Below are positions 1 to 7,906 of a stretch of DNA of 29,110 nucleotides, one piece after another; position 1 is the first letter of the stretch, and each line of letters begins with the position of its first letter. Under the pieces are notes generated by a model. The model was not told the origin of the DNA. It searched no databases and saw only the letters and a list, made by a program, of their open reading frames with translations. The stretch lies in NCBI GenBank assembly GCA_905197485.1, contig CAJJYZ010000032.1:1-29110 (forward strand). The letters run 5' to 3'. Made by a program: the position numbers and the translations under genes. The stretch comes from an uncultured Lachnospiraceae bacterium (GTDB lineage: Bacteria; Bacillota; Clostridia; Lachnospirales; Lachnospiraceae).

Positions 1-868
1 TTATCTCACATCTCGCACATCTCTTTGGTTCCGTACAGGTTGCCTCTTTCCAGTCGTGTCCTAGTGGCTCGCCTTCTGTTTTCCCACAAATCTTGCATGT
101 TCTTGGAGTCGTGCAGGTTGCCTCATTATATTCTTCATGAGCACACGCTTCCACGATTACATTTACAAGATATTTCGCAGAATATCCGGAAGCATTCGTT
201 ACTACATATTCTACAGGCTGTGTAAAATCTTTTTCCTCCCCTGTTGCCGGAGATACTACACAATTCTCCGTAATTTCAATTGTCGGAGCAAGTTTTGTTA
301 TATCCGTACCATACGGAACTTTCAATTCAATCTTCTCATCCTTGATTGTTCCCTCTCTTTCGCCAATTTTAAAAGAAAGAATCGCCGGACGTACTCCCTC
401 TTTTGCAGTCTTCTGAATTTCAAGAGGTTCTGACTGATGATGTTCTCCGGCATTCTTTAAAGTAATGCGAATCGCAAAATCACCGATTCCATCTATTTTC
501 AGTTTCGTCTGTTCCCCTTCGTTAAAACATGTCACGAACTCCTGCCCTTTTATAACCTCATATTCAAATTCCGGCGGCATACTCTCAATCCATTCCTCTT
601 CAAGAGTAGCTGTCATATCATAAATGTTCCAACTGAATACCTCATCCGGCAAATTTTTACAAACAATGGTATACATCGGCAAGGATACAATAGGAGGCTC
701 TCCTACCTGTGGTTCTTCTACCTGCGGTTTTTCTGTCTGCGGCTCTTCTATCGGAAGCTTCTCCTGAACATCCCAGGCCCTCACCTCCATCGGTACGGCA
801 GAAACCAAAACACAAATCGTCATAAATATGACTGACAATACTCGAAACATCTTGTTGTTCTTCAACAT
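1..868 (-). CDS. Secreted surface protein with Cys-rich repeats, partial (C-terminus beyond left edge)
   Basis: The frame stays open from the ATG at 868 to the window edge (289 codons). A good Shine-Dalgarno (GGAGGTGAATCGT before ATG) decides the start. Residues 1-31 form a classic signal peptide: basic MLKNNK, a hydrophobic stretch, then cleavage near VRA-W. A Pro/Glu-rich spacer with repeated EEPQ/EKPQ follows. A beta-rich segment at about 165-240 contains VPYGTDITKLAPTIEI and VSPATGEEKDF, the pattern of DUF5018-like Ig-type surface domains. At the C-terminal end of the visible part are tandem Cys-rich units (EATCTTPRTCKICG, then GHDWKEATCTEPKRCARC), a repeat familiar from Lachnospiraceae cell-surface proteins. 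It is probably exported and perhaps wall-attached, but no anchor is visible because the end is missing. Its ligand and function are unknown. The reading frame and signal peptide are directly seen; the domain naming is from memory. Confidence 0.85.
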   Translation of the reverse strand, partial: MLKNNKMFRVLSVIFMTICVLVSAVPMEVRAWDVQEKLPIEEPQTEKPQVEEPQVGEPPIVSLPMYTIVCKNLPDEVFSWNIYDMTATLEEEWIESMPPEFEYEVIKGQEFVTCFNEGEQTKLKIDGIGDFAIRITLKNAGEHHQSEPLEIQKTAKEGVRPAILSFKIGEREGTIKDEKIELKVPYGTDITKLAPTIEITENCVVSPATGEEKDFTQPVEYVVTNASGYSAKYLVNVIVEACAHEEYNEATCTTPRTCKICGKTEGEPLGHDWKEATCTEPKRCARCEI

Positions 869-926
869 ACGATTCACCTCCATATCCAGATACCAAACGT
901 ATCAATTATTTTATTATCTTTTCATC

Positions 927-932
927 ATTATA
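927..932 (-). promoter_or_regulatory. Candidate -10 element for the secreted surface protein
   Basis: On the minus strand there is a perfect TATAAT about 60 nt upstream of the start at 868. The -35 region 17 bp further up (950-955, AAGAAT) matches the consensus poorly, and the surroundings are very AT-rich, so the call rests on the -10 alone. Confidence 0.35.
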
Positions 933-1053
933 CCATATATTTTATATATATTCTTTAACTTTTCCTTACATTTTAGTATGCATTCCACTTTTAGTCAGAA
1001 AAATGCTGTTCCTTTTTCACACGAAGTGTATTTTTTATGGAATAGAATTCCAT

Positions 1054-1089
1054 AAAAAATGTGGCAACGGGAATCTCCCATCGCCACAT
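1054..1089 (-). terminator. Rho-independent terminator after the GGGtGRT gene
   Basis: Read on the minus strand, ATGTGGC and GCCACAT (1083-1089 and 1059-1065) pair around an inner GGGA/TCCC stem, and a run of six T follows. It lies about 30 nt after the stop at 1117. The T run belongs to a second, perfect AT-rich palindrome at 1030-1060 (14-nt arms, 3-nt loop). Confidence 0.85.
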
Positions 1090-1116
1090 CTTTCATTAGC
1101 TTCTATTCAACTGTTA

Positions 1117-2127
1117 TTAGAATTTGCCTTCTGTTGCAGCCTGCTCGATGGCTACTGCTACAGCAACTGTCATACCAACCATTGGGTTGTTTCCAGCGCC
1201 GATAAGTCCCATCATCTCAACGTGAGCCGGTACGGAAGAAGAACCTGCAAACTGAGCGTCAGAGTGCATACGTCCTAATGTATCTGTCATACCGTAAGAA
1301 GCCGGTCCTGCTGCCATGTTGTCCGGATGAAGTGTACGTCCTGTACCACCACCTGATGCAACAGAGAAGTATTTCTTTCCTGCTTCTACGCATTCTTTTT
1401 TGTATGTACCTGCAACCGGATGCTGGAAACGTGTTGGGTTTGTAGAGTTACCTGTGATAGAAACGTCAACGCCTTCTTTCCACATGATAGCTACACCTTC
1501 ACGTACGTCGTTTGCACCGTAGCAGTTTACTTTTGCGCGGAGTCCGTCAGAGTATGCTGTACGGGATACTTCTTTTAATTCTCCTGTATAGTAATCATAT
1601 TCTGTCTGCACATATGTAAATCCATTGATTCTTGCGATAATCTTAGCAGCATCTTTTCCAAGACCGTTTAAGATAACACGTAATGGTTTTTTACGAACTT
1701 TGTTTGCTTTCTCAGCGATACCGATAGCTCCTTCAGCAGCAGCGAATGATTCGTGTCCTGCTAAGAATGCGAAACAGTCTGTATCTTCTTCGAGAAGCAT
1801 TTTTCCAAGGTTACCATGTCCGAGACCTACTTTTCTCTGGTCCGCAACAGAACCCGGGATACAGAAAGCCTGAAGACCTTCACCGATTGCTGCAGCAGCG
1901 TCAGCAGCTTTTCTGCAGTCTTTTTTGATTGCGATTGCAGCGCCTACGATGTAAGCCCAGCAAGCGTTTTCAAAACAGATTGGCTGGATACCTTTTACCT
2001 GGTCGTAAACGTTAAGTCCAGCGTCTTTTGTGATTTTCTCAGCTTCTTCGATAGAAGCGATTCCGTAGCTGTTTAACACAGCGTTGATTTTATCAATACG
2101 TCTTTCATATGATTCAAATAATGCCAT
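1117..2127 (-). CDS. GGGtGRT family protein
   Basis: This 336-residue protein carries the family signature SGGGTGRT near residue 260, followed by LHPDNMAAGPASYGMTD and a Gly/Ala-rich C-terminus. The family is named only after this motif, and to my knowledge its biochemical role is not established. It is found in anaerobic Clostridia beside a NifU-like scaffold gene, as here: the upstream scaffold gene ends 20 nt before this start. The start is clear (AGGAGG, 9 nt, ATG). A strong terminator follows, so the pair is probably a self-contained two-gene transcript. Conserved Cys residues (ICFENAC, DCFAFL) would fit metal or Fe-S chemistry, but that is inference. No signal peptide or membrane segment is seen. 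Confidence 0.9.
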   Translation of the reverse strand: MALFESYERRIDKINAVLNSYGIASIEEAEKITKDAGLNVYDQVKGIQPICFENACWAYIVGAAIAIKKDCRKAADAAAAIGEGLQAFCIPGSVADQRKVGLGHGNLGKMLLEEDTDCFAFLAGHESFAAAEGAIGIAEKANKVRKKPLRVILNGLGKDAAKIIARINGFTYVQTEYDYYTGELKEVSRTAYSDGLRAKVNCYGANDVREGVAIMWKEGVDVSITGNSTNPTRFQHPVAGTYKKECVEAGKKYFSVASGGGTGRTLHPDNMAAGPASYGMTDTLGRMHSDAQFAGSSSVPAHVEMMGLIGAGNNPMVGMTVAVAVAIEQAATEGKF

Positions 2128-2147
2128 TTTAAAAGTCCTCCTCTCGA

Positions 2148-2840
2148 TTACTCGTGTCTTGGGTCGATGATTTTCACTGCATCATCAACACGACCATACT
2201 GTCCCTGTGCTTTTTCCCAAGCTACGTTTGGTTCATCACCCTTCTTGATGAAGTCTGTGAATTTGCCAAGGCTTACGAATTTGTAACCGATGATTTCGTT
2301 GTTCTCGTCAAGAGCGATACCTGTTACATATCCTTCTGCCATCTCAAGATAACGAGGTCCTTTTGCAAGTGTTCCGTACATTGTACCAACCTGTGAACGA
2401 AGACCTTTTCCTAAGTCTTCAAGTCCTGCTCCGATTGGAAGTCCGTCCTCAGAGAATGCGCTCTGTGTACGTCCGTATACAATCTGTAAGAATAACTCTC
2501 TCATTGCTGTGTTGATAGCGTCACAAACTAAGTCTGTATTTAAAGCTTCAAGAATAGTCTTTCCAGGTAAAATCTCAGATGCCATAGCTGCTGAGTGTGT
2601 CATACCTGAACATCCGATTGTCTCTACAAGAGCTTCCTGGATGATACCATCTTTTACGTTTAATGTTAATTTACATGCTCCCTGCTGCGGTGCACACCAG
2701 CCAATACCATGTGTTAAGCCGGAAATATCTTTTACTTCTTTTGCTTTTACCCATTTTGCTTCTTCCGGGATTGGAGCTGGTCCGTGATTTGCGCCTGATG
2801 CTACAGGACACATCATTTGTACTTCATGTGAATAAATCAT
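2148..2840 (-). CDS. NifU-like iron-sulfur cluster assembly scaffold protein
   Basis: A protein of 230 residues resembling NifU/IscU N-terminal scaffolds. It contains GIGWCAPQQGAC and IGCSGMTHSAAMASEIL, with Cys residues placed as in cluster-holding scaffolds, then an extended C-terminal half not found in classic IscU. Such scaffolds assemble Fe-S clusters transiently and pass them to apo-proteins. The ATG at 2840 is chosen because AAAGGAG lies 8 nt upstream; an in-frame TTG at 2858 would place that ribosome-binding site inside the gene. It is the first gene of a pair with the GGGtGRT gene, so the two probably act together. A dedicated rather than general Fe-S role is likely, but the target is unknown. 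Confidence 0.8.
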   Translation of the reverse strand: MIYSHEVQMMCPVASGANHGPAPIPEEAKWVKAKEVKDISGLTHGIGWCAPQQGACKLTLNVKDGIIQEALVETIGCSGMTHSAAMASEILPGKTILEALNTDLVCDAINTAMRELFLQIVYGRTQSAFSEDGLPIGAGLEDLGKGLRSQVGTMYGTLAKGPRYLEMAEGYVTGIALDENNEIIGYKFVSLGKFTDFIKKGDEPNVAWEKAQGQYGRVDDAVKIIDPRHE

Positions 2841-2951
2841 GTTAAGGACTCCTTTCAAATATGAAATCTTTTCTTTTTATTGGTCGTTATATCTTTAACA
2901 TCCCATACATATTTATTTTCGCACAAAGTTCCTTATTTGTCCATAGATTTT

Positions 2952-4169
2952 TTATTTCTGATGGTAACCGTCCAGGAATTCTCCCATTCGTCTGATTGCA
3001 TCGCTCAACACATCCGCTTCCGGAAGCATAACGATTCGGAAGTGGTCTGGCTCCTGCCAGTCGAATCCGCTTCCCGGAACGAGAAGAATATTCGTGGCAT
3101 GCAATAAGTCTCTTGCAAACTGTTTATCATTCGTGATTCCGAATTTCTTCACGTCCAGCTTCGGAAATACATAGAACGCGCTGTTATTCTTGACAAACGA
3201 AATCCCGTTTATCTTCTCCAGTTCCCGTATGGTCGCCTCTCTCTGTTCATAGATTCTTCCGCCTTCTCTTACCATGGACGCAGGCGTCTCCATATCATCG
3301 AGAGCCGCCGGAATGACAATCTGCGCCAATGTATTTGCACAAAGTCTCATCGAAGTCAATTGAATAATTCCCTGCCGATAGTCTTCTGTCAATTCACGAG
3401 GTCCGCTGATTACCATCCATCCGCAGCGATAGCCGCACAGACAATGGGATTTGGACAATCCGTTCATCGTAATCACTGGAAGGTCCTCTGCCAGGGATGC
3501 CAATGAGACATGCTGCAATCCGTCCATCACAAGCCTGTCATAAATCTCGTCTGCAAACACCATGATTCCTGCTTCTCTCGCCACCTGCACGATTTCTTCC
3601 AGCACTTCTTTGGAATACAGCATTCCCGTTGGGTTATTCGGATTGATAACAATGATTGCTTTCGTCTTATCTGTAATCTTAGAACGAATATCCTGTACGT
3701 CCGGATTCCAGTCTGCTTTCTCATCGCAAACATAAAATACCGGCTTTCCTCCCGCCAGATATACGGAATTTCCCCAGAGCGAATAGCTTGGAGAAGGCAC
3801 GAGGACTTCATCCCCATCATTTAATAATGGCATCAAAGCGAAGGATACGACCTCACTGACGCCATTTCCGATAAATACGTCATCCGGTGTGATTCCTTTG
3901 ATTCCTTTCGAAGACTCGTATGCACAGATTGCTTCCCTTGCCTGCGGCATCCCTTTAAAATCACAATATCCAACTCCATCATCAATATGATTGTTTAACG
4001 CATGTTCAATGCTCTTCGGGAGTCCGAATCCAAAGGTAGCCGGATTGCCTGTATTCAGTCTCAGAACATCAATCCCCCGCTCTCTCATCTTCATCGCTTC
4101 CACATACAAAGGACCCCTGATGTCCGAGTGTACATGTTCCATTCTTTTTGCTCTCATAATATTTTCCAT
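2952..4169 (-). CDS. alaA: Pyridoxal-phosphate aminotransferase, AlaA (alanine transaminase) type
   Basis: This 405-residue fold-type I aminotransferase aligns by eye with E. coli AlaA/YfbQ over its whole length: DIRGP near the N-terminus, LNTGNPATFGF, the GYCDFKG segment, NPNNPTG (176-182), ADEIYD, NGLSKS with the PLP Schiff-base lysine at 240, SMRLCAN, DHFRIV, and a C-terminus of GYHQK. AlaA interconverts pyruvate and glutamate with alanine and 2-oxoglutarate in the cytoplasm. The ATG at 4169 has GGAG 8 nt upstream. The gene is divergent from a LysR regulator, which commonly controls such a neighbour. Exact substrate range cannot be read from the sequence; a broader amino-acid transaminase is possible. 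Confidence 0.88.
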   Translation of the reverse strand: MENIMRAKRMEHVHSDIRGPLYVEAMKMRERGIDVLRLNTGNPATFGFGLPKSIEHALNNHIDDGVGYCDFKGMPQAREAICAYESSKGIKGITPDDVFIGNGVSEVVSFALMPLLNDGDEVLVPSPSYSLWGNSVYLAGGKPVFYVCDEKADWNPDVQDIRSKITDKTKAIIVINPNNPTGMLYSKEVLEEIVQVAREAGIMVFADEIYDRLVMDGLQHVSLASLAEDLPVITMNGLSKSHCLCGYRCGWMVISGPRELTEDYRQGIIQLTSMRLCANTLAQIVIPAALDDMETPASMVREGGRIYEQREATIRELEKINGISFVKNNSAFYVFPKLDVKKFGITNDKQFARDLLHATNILLVPGSGFDWQEPDHFRIVMLPEADVLSDAIRRMGEFLDGYHQK

Positions 4170-4201
4170 TGTAATTCTCCGTTTCTATCCGATGTTTTTC
4201 A

Positions 4202-4230
4202 TTGCCTTTATCATATACCAACGTTATAAT
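4202..4230 (+). promoter_or_regulatory. Promoter of the LysR-family regulator gene
   Basis: TTGCCT (4202-4207) and TATAAT (4225-4230) are separated by exactly 17 bp, about 60 nt before the ATG at 4291. The AT-rich interval to the divergent aminotransferase (4170-4290) is the natural place for LysR binding and autoregulation, although no clear T-N11-A operator stands out. Confidence 0.6.
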
Positions 4231-4290
4231 ATAATCAAATACATATATTTATATATAAGTTATATCGTTTTAACTATAATAGGAGGCATT

Positions 4291-5241
4291 ATGTTTACAT
4301 GGAAAAAATATATTTATGAAGTATATCTGGAGAAGAGTTTCTCGAAGGCGGCACAAAACCTGTTTATCAGCCAGCCTTCTTTGAGCGCCCGCGTCAAAAA
4401 AGTCGAAGAGCGGATTGGGTTTCCACTCTTCGACCGCAGTACTAGCCCTCTGCAGCTTACGGAAGTCGGGAAAGTCTATATCGAAGCTTCGGAAGAAATC
4501 TTTAAAATCGAACAGCGGGTCGAGAATTATATCAACAATCTTTCGACTTTGAAGACAGGAAGCCTGTCTATCGGAGCCAGCAATCTGTTCGCCGCTTATG
4601 TGCTTCCTCCGCTTATTACCGGATTCAAGCAAAAATTTCCGGACATTCACATTCAGATTACAGAGGGAAACACAACGCAGTTGGAATCCATGCTGAGCAA
4701 TAACTCCCTTGACTTCGTCATCGACAATTATCATTATGACAGTACGTTATACAATAAGGAACTTTACTGCAAGGAAAATATTCTTCTGGCTGTGCCGAAG
4801 AATCTTCCGGTTAATGATACATTTCGGGAATACTCACTTTCTTACGAAAGTATCCGCAACAAAAGCTATCTGTCTCCCTCTTACCCGTCAGTTCCTCTGG
4901 AAGCATTTTCCGCGCTTCCATTTATCATGCTGACGCCCGGCAATGACACTCGGATTCGGGGAGACAGATTGTGCAGGGAAGCCGGATTCCATCCAAATAT
5001 TATCCTGGAACTGAATCAGCAGTCCACCGCTTACATGGCGGCCTCCACCCAGCTTGGCGCCACATTTATCAGCGATATCCTAGTCAGCCAGCTTCCTTCT
5101 TTTGAAAACCTCGCCTACTATAAGCTCCAAGGCGACAGCGCGAACCGCAAAGTATTCTTCTACTATAAAAATCATAAGTATAAAACGAAAGCGATGGAAG
5201 AATTTCTCTCCATGATGCATGCAGAAACCCTTCCATCGTAA
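4291..5241 (+). CDS. LysR-family transcriptional regulator
   Basis: A 316-residue protein with a LysR winged helix at residues 1-60 (FSKAAQNLFISQPSLSARVK, then GFPLFDRS) followed by a periplasmic-binding-like effector domain starting near GSLSIGASN (about 90-300). The start is at 4291: AGGAGG lies 4 nt before ATG, and the protein then begins with the helix expected at the N-terminus. The frame is open much further upstream, but that stretch overlaps the aminotransferase gene on the other strand. It is divergent from the AlaA-type gene and probably regulates it and itself. The effector is unknown. Its stop is only 3 nt from the stop of the convergent cinA/pncC gene, with no terminator between them. 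Confidence 0.88.
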   Translation: MFTWKKYIYEVYLEKSFSKAAQNLFISQPSLSARVKKVEERIGFPLFDRSTSPLQLTEVGKVYIEASEEIFKIEQRVENYINNLSTLKTGSLSIGASNLFAAYVLPPLITGFKQKFPDIHIQITEGNTTQLESMLSNNSLDFVIDNYHYDSTLYNKELYCKENILLAVPKNLPVNDTFREYSLSYESIRNKSYLSPSYPSVPLEAFSALPFIMLTPGNDTRIRGDRLCREAGFHPNIILELNQQSTAYMAASTQLGATFISDILVSQLPSFENLAYYKLQGDSANRKVFFYYKNHKYKTKAMEEFLSMMHAETLPS

Positions 5242-5244
5242 TCC

Positions 5245-5730
5245 TTACTTTGTATTTACTTTTTCACTCAGCATCTCATTGAAAAGCTGCAGCGCCTGTT
5301 CTACCGTCTCATTCCGGTTCTCTTCCCGCGTTCCGGATAAATGCAGTTCGTTCACGCGAACCATTCCGTCAATATAGCACGCCGTATAGATTAAGCCGAC
5401 CGGTTTCTCAAGGGTTCCTCCTCCTGGCCCCGCGATTCCGGTTGTGCTGAGCGCGGCATCTGCACCTGCAACTTTCGCCGCCCCCCGCGCCATCTCTTCT
5501 GCCGTCTGACTGCTTACCGCGCCAAACGATTCCAACGTCTCGTGCCGGACTCCTAGGATTCTTTCTTTCGCCTCATTTGCATAAGTAATGTGGCCTTCCC
5601 GATAGACTTCCGACGCTCCTGCCACACCAAGAAGTCTTCCTGCCAGAAGCCCTCCGGTACAAGATTCTGCAGTCGTAACCGTCATACCTCGTTCCGATAA
5701 CTTCCGTACAATCTGTTCTTCGATTGTCAT
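5245..5730 (-). CDS. pncC: CinA C-terminal domain protein (nicotinamide-nucleotide amidase, PncC type)
   Basis: A stand-alone CinA C-terminal domain of 161 residues: TAESCTGGLLAGRL near the N-terminus, FGAVS, and TTGIAGPGGG, which together form the active-site region with its catalytic serine. The family hydrolyses nicotinamide mononucleotide to nicotinate mononucleotide and ammonia, a pyridine-nucleotide salvage step. Many Firmicutes carry a longer CinA with an N-terminal MoaB-like domain; that domain is absent here. I choose the ATG at 5730, with GGTGGA at good spacing inside the end of pgsA, over an in-frame GTG at 5742 with no ribosome-binding site. The stop of pgsA (5732-5734) is one base away, so translation is probably coupled. 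It is the last gene of the yicC operon. Confidence 0.85.
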   Translation of the reverse strand: MTIEEQIVRKLSERGMTVTTAESCTGGLLAGRLLGVAGASEVYREGHITYANEAKERILGVRHETLESFGAVSSQTAEEMARGAAKVAGADAALSTTGIAGPGGGTLEKPVGLIYTACYIDGMVRVNELHLSGTREENRNETVEQALQLFNEMLSEKVNTK

Positions 5731-5731
5731 G

Positions 5732-6274
5732 CTACATTCCACCTTTTGTCAGAACTTCTTTATTCTTTGCCACATAATCAATCAGGGAAATCACTGTGAG
5801 AATTAATGCAACATAGATTAAAATCGTCTCAACCACCGCAAAAGAAGGTCCCAGGTCCATAATCATGACAATCACCATCACCATCTGGAATACTGTTTTG
5901 AATTTTCCCCAATAGCTTGCTGCGATAACGATTCCGCTATCCGATGCCACGAGACGGAAACCGCTGATAATAAACTCTCGGCTGATGATAATAATGACAA
6001 TCCATGCCGGAAGTCTTCCCATCTCCACGAGGCAAATCATTGCAGAACTTACGAGAAGTTTATCTGCAAGAGGGTCCATAAACTTTCCGAAATTCGTCAC
6101 AAGATTATATTTTCTCGCAATCTTTCCATCCAGCAAATCCGTCAGGCTCGCGATTACGAAGATTGCAAGCGCAATCCACTTGTCCATTCCCGGTACAATG
6201 TCCATCAGCATAAATACTACAAAGAACGGAATCATCAGTACTCTCAAAACTGTCAACTTATTTGGTAAATTCAT
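5732..6274 (-). CDS. pgsA: CDP-diacylglycerol-glycerol-3-phosphate 3-phosphatidyltransferase
   Basis: PgsA joins CDP-diacylglycerol to glycerol 3-phosphate, the committed step to phosphatidylglycerol and cardiolipin in the cytoplasmic membrane. The protein has 180 residues, the usual length. The CDP-alcohol phosphotransferase motif is complete: D46, D49-G50, A53-R54, G63, D67 and D71. Several hydrophobic segments are visible (about 8-28, 32-45, 85-105, 120-165). Its ATG overlaps the rimO stop by one base (TAATG), and its own stop abuts the next gene. The order rimO-pgsA-cinA is a common Firmicutes arrangement. Confidence 0.95.
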   Translation of the reverse strand: MNLPNKLTVLRVLMIPFFVVFMLMDIVPGMDKWIALAIFVIASLTDLLDGKIARKYNLVTNFGKFMDPLADKLLVSSAMICLVEMGRLPAWIVIIIISREFIISGFRLVASDSGIVIAASYWGKFKTVFQMVMVIVMIMDLGPSFAVVETILIYVALILTVISLIDYVAKNKEVLTKGGM

Positions 6275-7596
6275 TACACAATCTCTCCTATCAAATCATA
6301 TTCCAATGCCCCGGTTACCTTGACTTTCACGAAGTCTCCGGACATCAGTTCTTCTTCTGTATTTACAAAAATCAACCCGTCTACATTCGGCGCGTCCTTG
6401 TAGGTACGTCCGACATACGCATTCTCGTCCGCAACTTTTCCTTCAATCATGACGAGCACTTCTCTGCCAATCATATCTTCCGCAAGGTCAAACGCAATAT
6501 CCTGCTGCAGCTCCATAATCTCTGCCTGACGGTCTTCTTTGACTTCTTCCTCTATCTGTCCGTCCATCTCCGCTGCCGGAGTATCCTCCTCCGGAGAGTA
6601 GGTGAACACGCCAAGGCGGTCGAATTCCATCTCGTCTACAAAGTCCAGAAGTTCCTCGTGCTGCTCTTCGGTCTCTCCCGGGAATCCGGTAATCAATGTA
6701 GTGCGAAGCGCAATATCCGGAATCTCCCTGCGAAGCTTTGCAATTATCTCCACAAGCTGTTCCTTGGACGTTCTTCTTCCCATTCTCTTCAGAATCGCAT
6801 TGCTTGCATGCTGAATCGGCAAATCCAGGTAGTGACAAATCTTCTTCTCTTCCTTCATCACCTGAATCAGTTCATCTGTAATCTCCTCCGGATAGCAGTA
6901 AAGAATTCGAATCCACTGGATTCCAGGAATCTTACAAAGCTCTTTCAAAAGCTTCGGAAGGGATTTCTCCCCGTAAATGTCTTTTCCGTAAAGCGTCGTC
7001 TCCTGCGCCACAAGAATCAATTCTTTCACTCCCTGCTCCGCGAGTTCCTTCGCTTCTTTTAAAAGCTGCTCCATCGGAACGCTTCGGAAGTTTCCGCGAA
7101 TCTTAGGAATGATACAGTACGTACAATGCTTATCGCATCCTTCTGCAATCTTCAAATATGCAAAGTGCCCGCCAGTTGTCACGAGTCTCGTTGTCTCTAC
7201 TTTCGGAAGCGCGTCGATATCTGTCATCTCTACCATGACATGTCCTTTCAAAGCCTCGTCAATCGCTTCCGTAATCTTATCATAAGACGTCGTTCCGAGC
7301 ACTGCATCGACTTCCGGAATCTCCTCGACAATCTCGTTTTTATAGCGCTGTGCAAGACATCCGGTTACAATCAAAGCCTTCAGACGTCCTTCTTTCTTAT
7401 ACTCTGCCATCTCAAGGATTGTCTGAATACTTTCTTCCTTCGCATCATGAATAAAGCAGCACGTATTGATAACGATAACGTCTGCCTGCGTCTCGTCATC
7501 CGTCATCTGGTGGCCTTTGGATGCCAAAAGCCCGAGCATAACCTCTGTATCTACCAGATTCTTGTCACAGCCCAGGGAAATAAATAATACATTCAT
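6274..7596 (-). CDS. rimO: Ribosomal protein uS12 methylthiotransferase RimO
   Basis: RimO is a radical-SAM enzyme that adds a methylthio group to the conserved aspartate of ribosomal protein S12. The 440-residue protein has the three parts expected. An N-terminal cluster domain has Cys10, Cys46 and Cys80 (SLGCDKN, NTCCF, VTGCLAQRY). A radical-SAM core has CDKHCTYC (Cys154, 158, 161). A C-terminal TRAM domain runs from about 370. The SLGC-KNLVD start and the spacing favour RimO over MiaB. The start at 7596 has AAAGGAG upstream. A hairpin at 7621-7646 sits between rpoZ and this gene but lacks a T run, so read-through is likely. Confidence 0.96.
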   Translation of the reverse strand: MNVLFISLGCDKNLVDTEVMLGLLASKGHQMTDDETQADVIVINTCCFIHDAKEESIQTILEMAEYKKEGRLKALIVTGCLAQRYKNEIVEEIPEVDAVLGTTSYDKITEAIDEALKGHVMVEMTDIDALPKVETTRLVTTGGHFAYLKIAEGCDKHCTYCIIPKIRGNFRSVPMEQLLKEAKELAEQGVKELILVAQETTLYGKDIYGEKSLPKLLKELCKIPGIQWIRILYCYPEEITDELIQVMKEEKKICHYLDLPIQHASNAILKRMGRRTSKEQLVEIIAKLRREIPDIALRTTLITGFPGETEEQHEELLDFVDEMEFDRLGVFTYSPEEDTPAAEMDGQIEEEVKEDRQAEIMELQQDIAFDLAEDMIGREVLVMIEGKVADENAYVGRTYKDAPNVDGLIFVNTEEELMSGDFVKVKVTGALEYDLIGEIV

Positions 7597-7620
7597 GCAA
7601 TCTCTCCTTTACACTTAGCA

Positions 7621-7646
7621 GGGCAGATACCTTCTGGCACCTGCCC
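7621..7646 (-). other. Intercistronic hairpin between rpoZ and rimO
   Basis: On the minus strand GGGCAG and CTGCCC pair around a further five pairs (two of them G-T) closing an AGAA loop. No T run follows; the rimO ribosome-binding site comes next. It could be a weak terminator, a processing site or an mRNA-stability element that sets different levels for rpoZ and rimO. Confidence 0.5.
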
Positions 7647-7659
7647 CTCTTCTCTCTTA

Positions 7660-7902
7660 TTATTTCTGTGAATCTTCTGCGATAATCTTAAGCTGTCCGC
7701 TGTTCAGCTCGTCGATTGCAACAGAAAGCGGTTTCTGTCCGTCTTTCACTTTTACAAGCGGTGTAGCCCCGTCAATCAGTTGTCTCGCTCTCTTTGATGT
7801 GGCAAGAACGATAGAATAACGGCTGTTTACAATCTTAGTTGCGCCCTCCTCTACGTCCTGATTTACTACTTTCATCAAATCTGTATAAGATGGATGTAAC
7901 AT
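7660..7902 (-). CDS. rpoZ: DNA-directed RNA polymerase subunit omega
   Basis: This 80-residue omega subunit begins MLHPSYTDLM and contains the family core NSRYSIVLATSKRARQL, then KPLSVAIDEL near the C-terminus. Omega helps beta' fold and assemble into RNA polymerase. The gene starts 4 nt after the gmk stop, with its ribosome-binding site (AAAGGAG) inside the end of gmk. The gmk-rpoZ order is standard in Firmicutes. Confidence 0.95.
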   Translation of the reverse strand: MLHPSYTDLMKVVNQDVEEGATKIVNSRYSIVLATSKRARQLIDGATPLVKVKDGQKPLSVAIDELNSGQLKIIAEDSQK

Positions 7903-7906
7903 AAAT

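Noticed and set aside
137..433. Plus-strand open frame of 98 codons at the left edge
   Set aside because: It is the exact antisense reading of codons of the secreted surface protein, has no ribosome-binding site, and encodes a Cys/Arg/Phe-rich product without any known pattern.
657..905. Minus-strand frame with Arg/Ala-rich repeats (RRTTGRRA type)
   Set aside because: It is an out-of-frame reading of the Pro/Glu spacer and signal peptide of the surface protein; the frame starting at 868 has the ribosome-binding site and signal peptide.
4275..4280. TATAAT just before the lysR ribosome-binding site
   Set aside because: It would start transcription inside or after the ribosome-binding site; the TTGCCT/TATAAT pair at 4202-4230 is properly placed.
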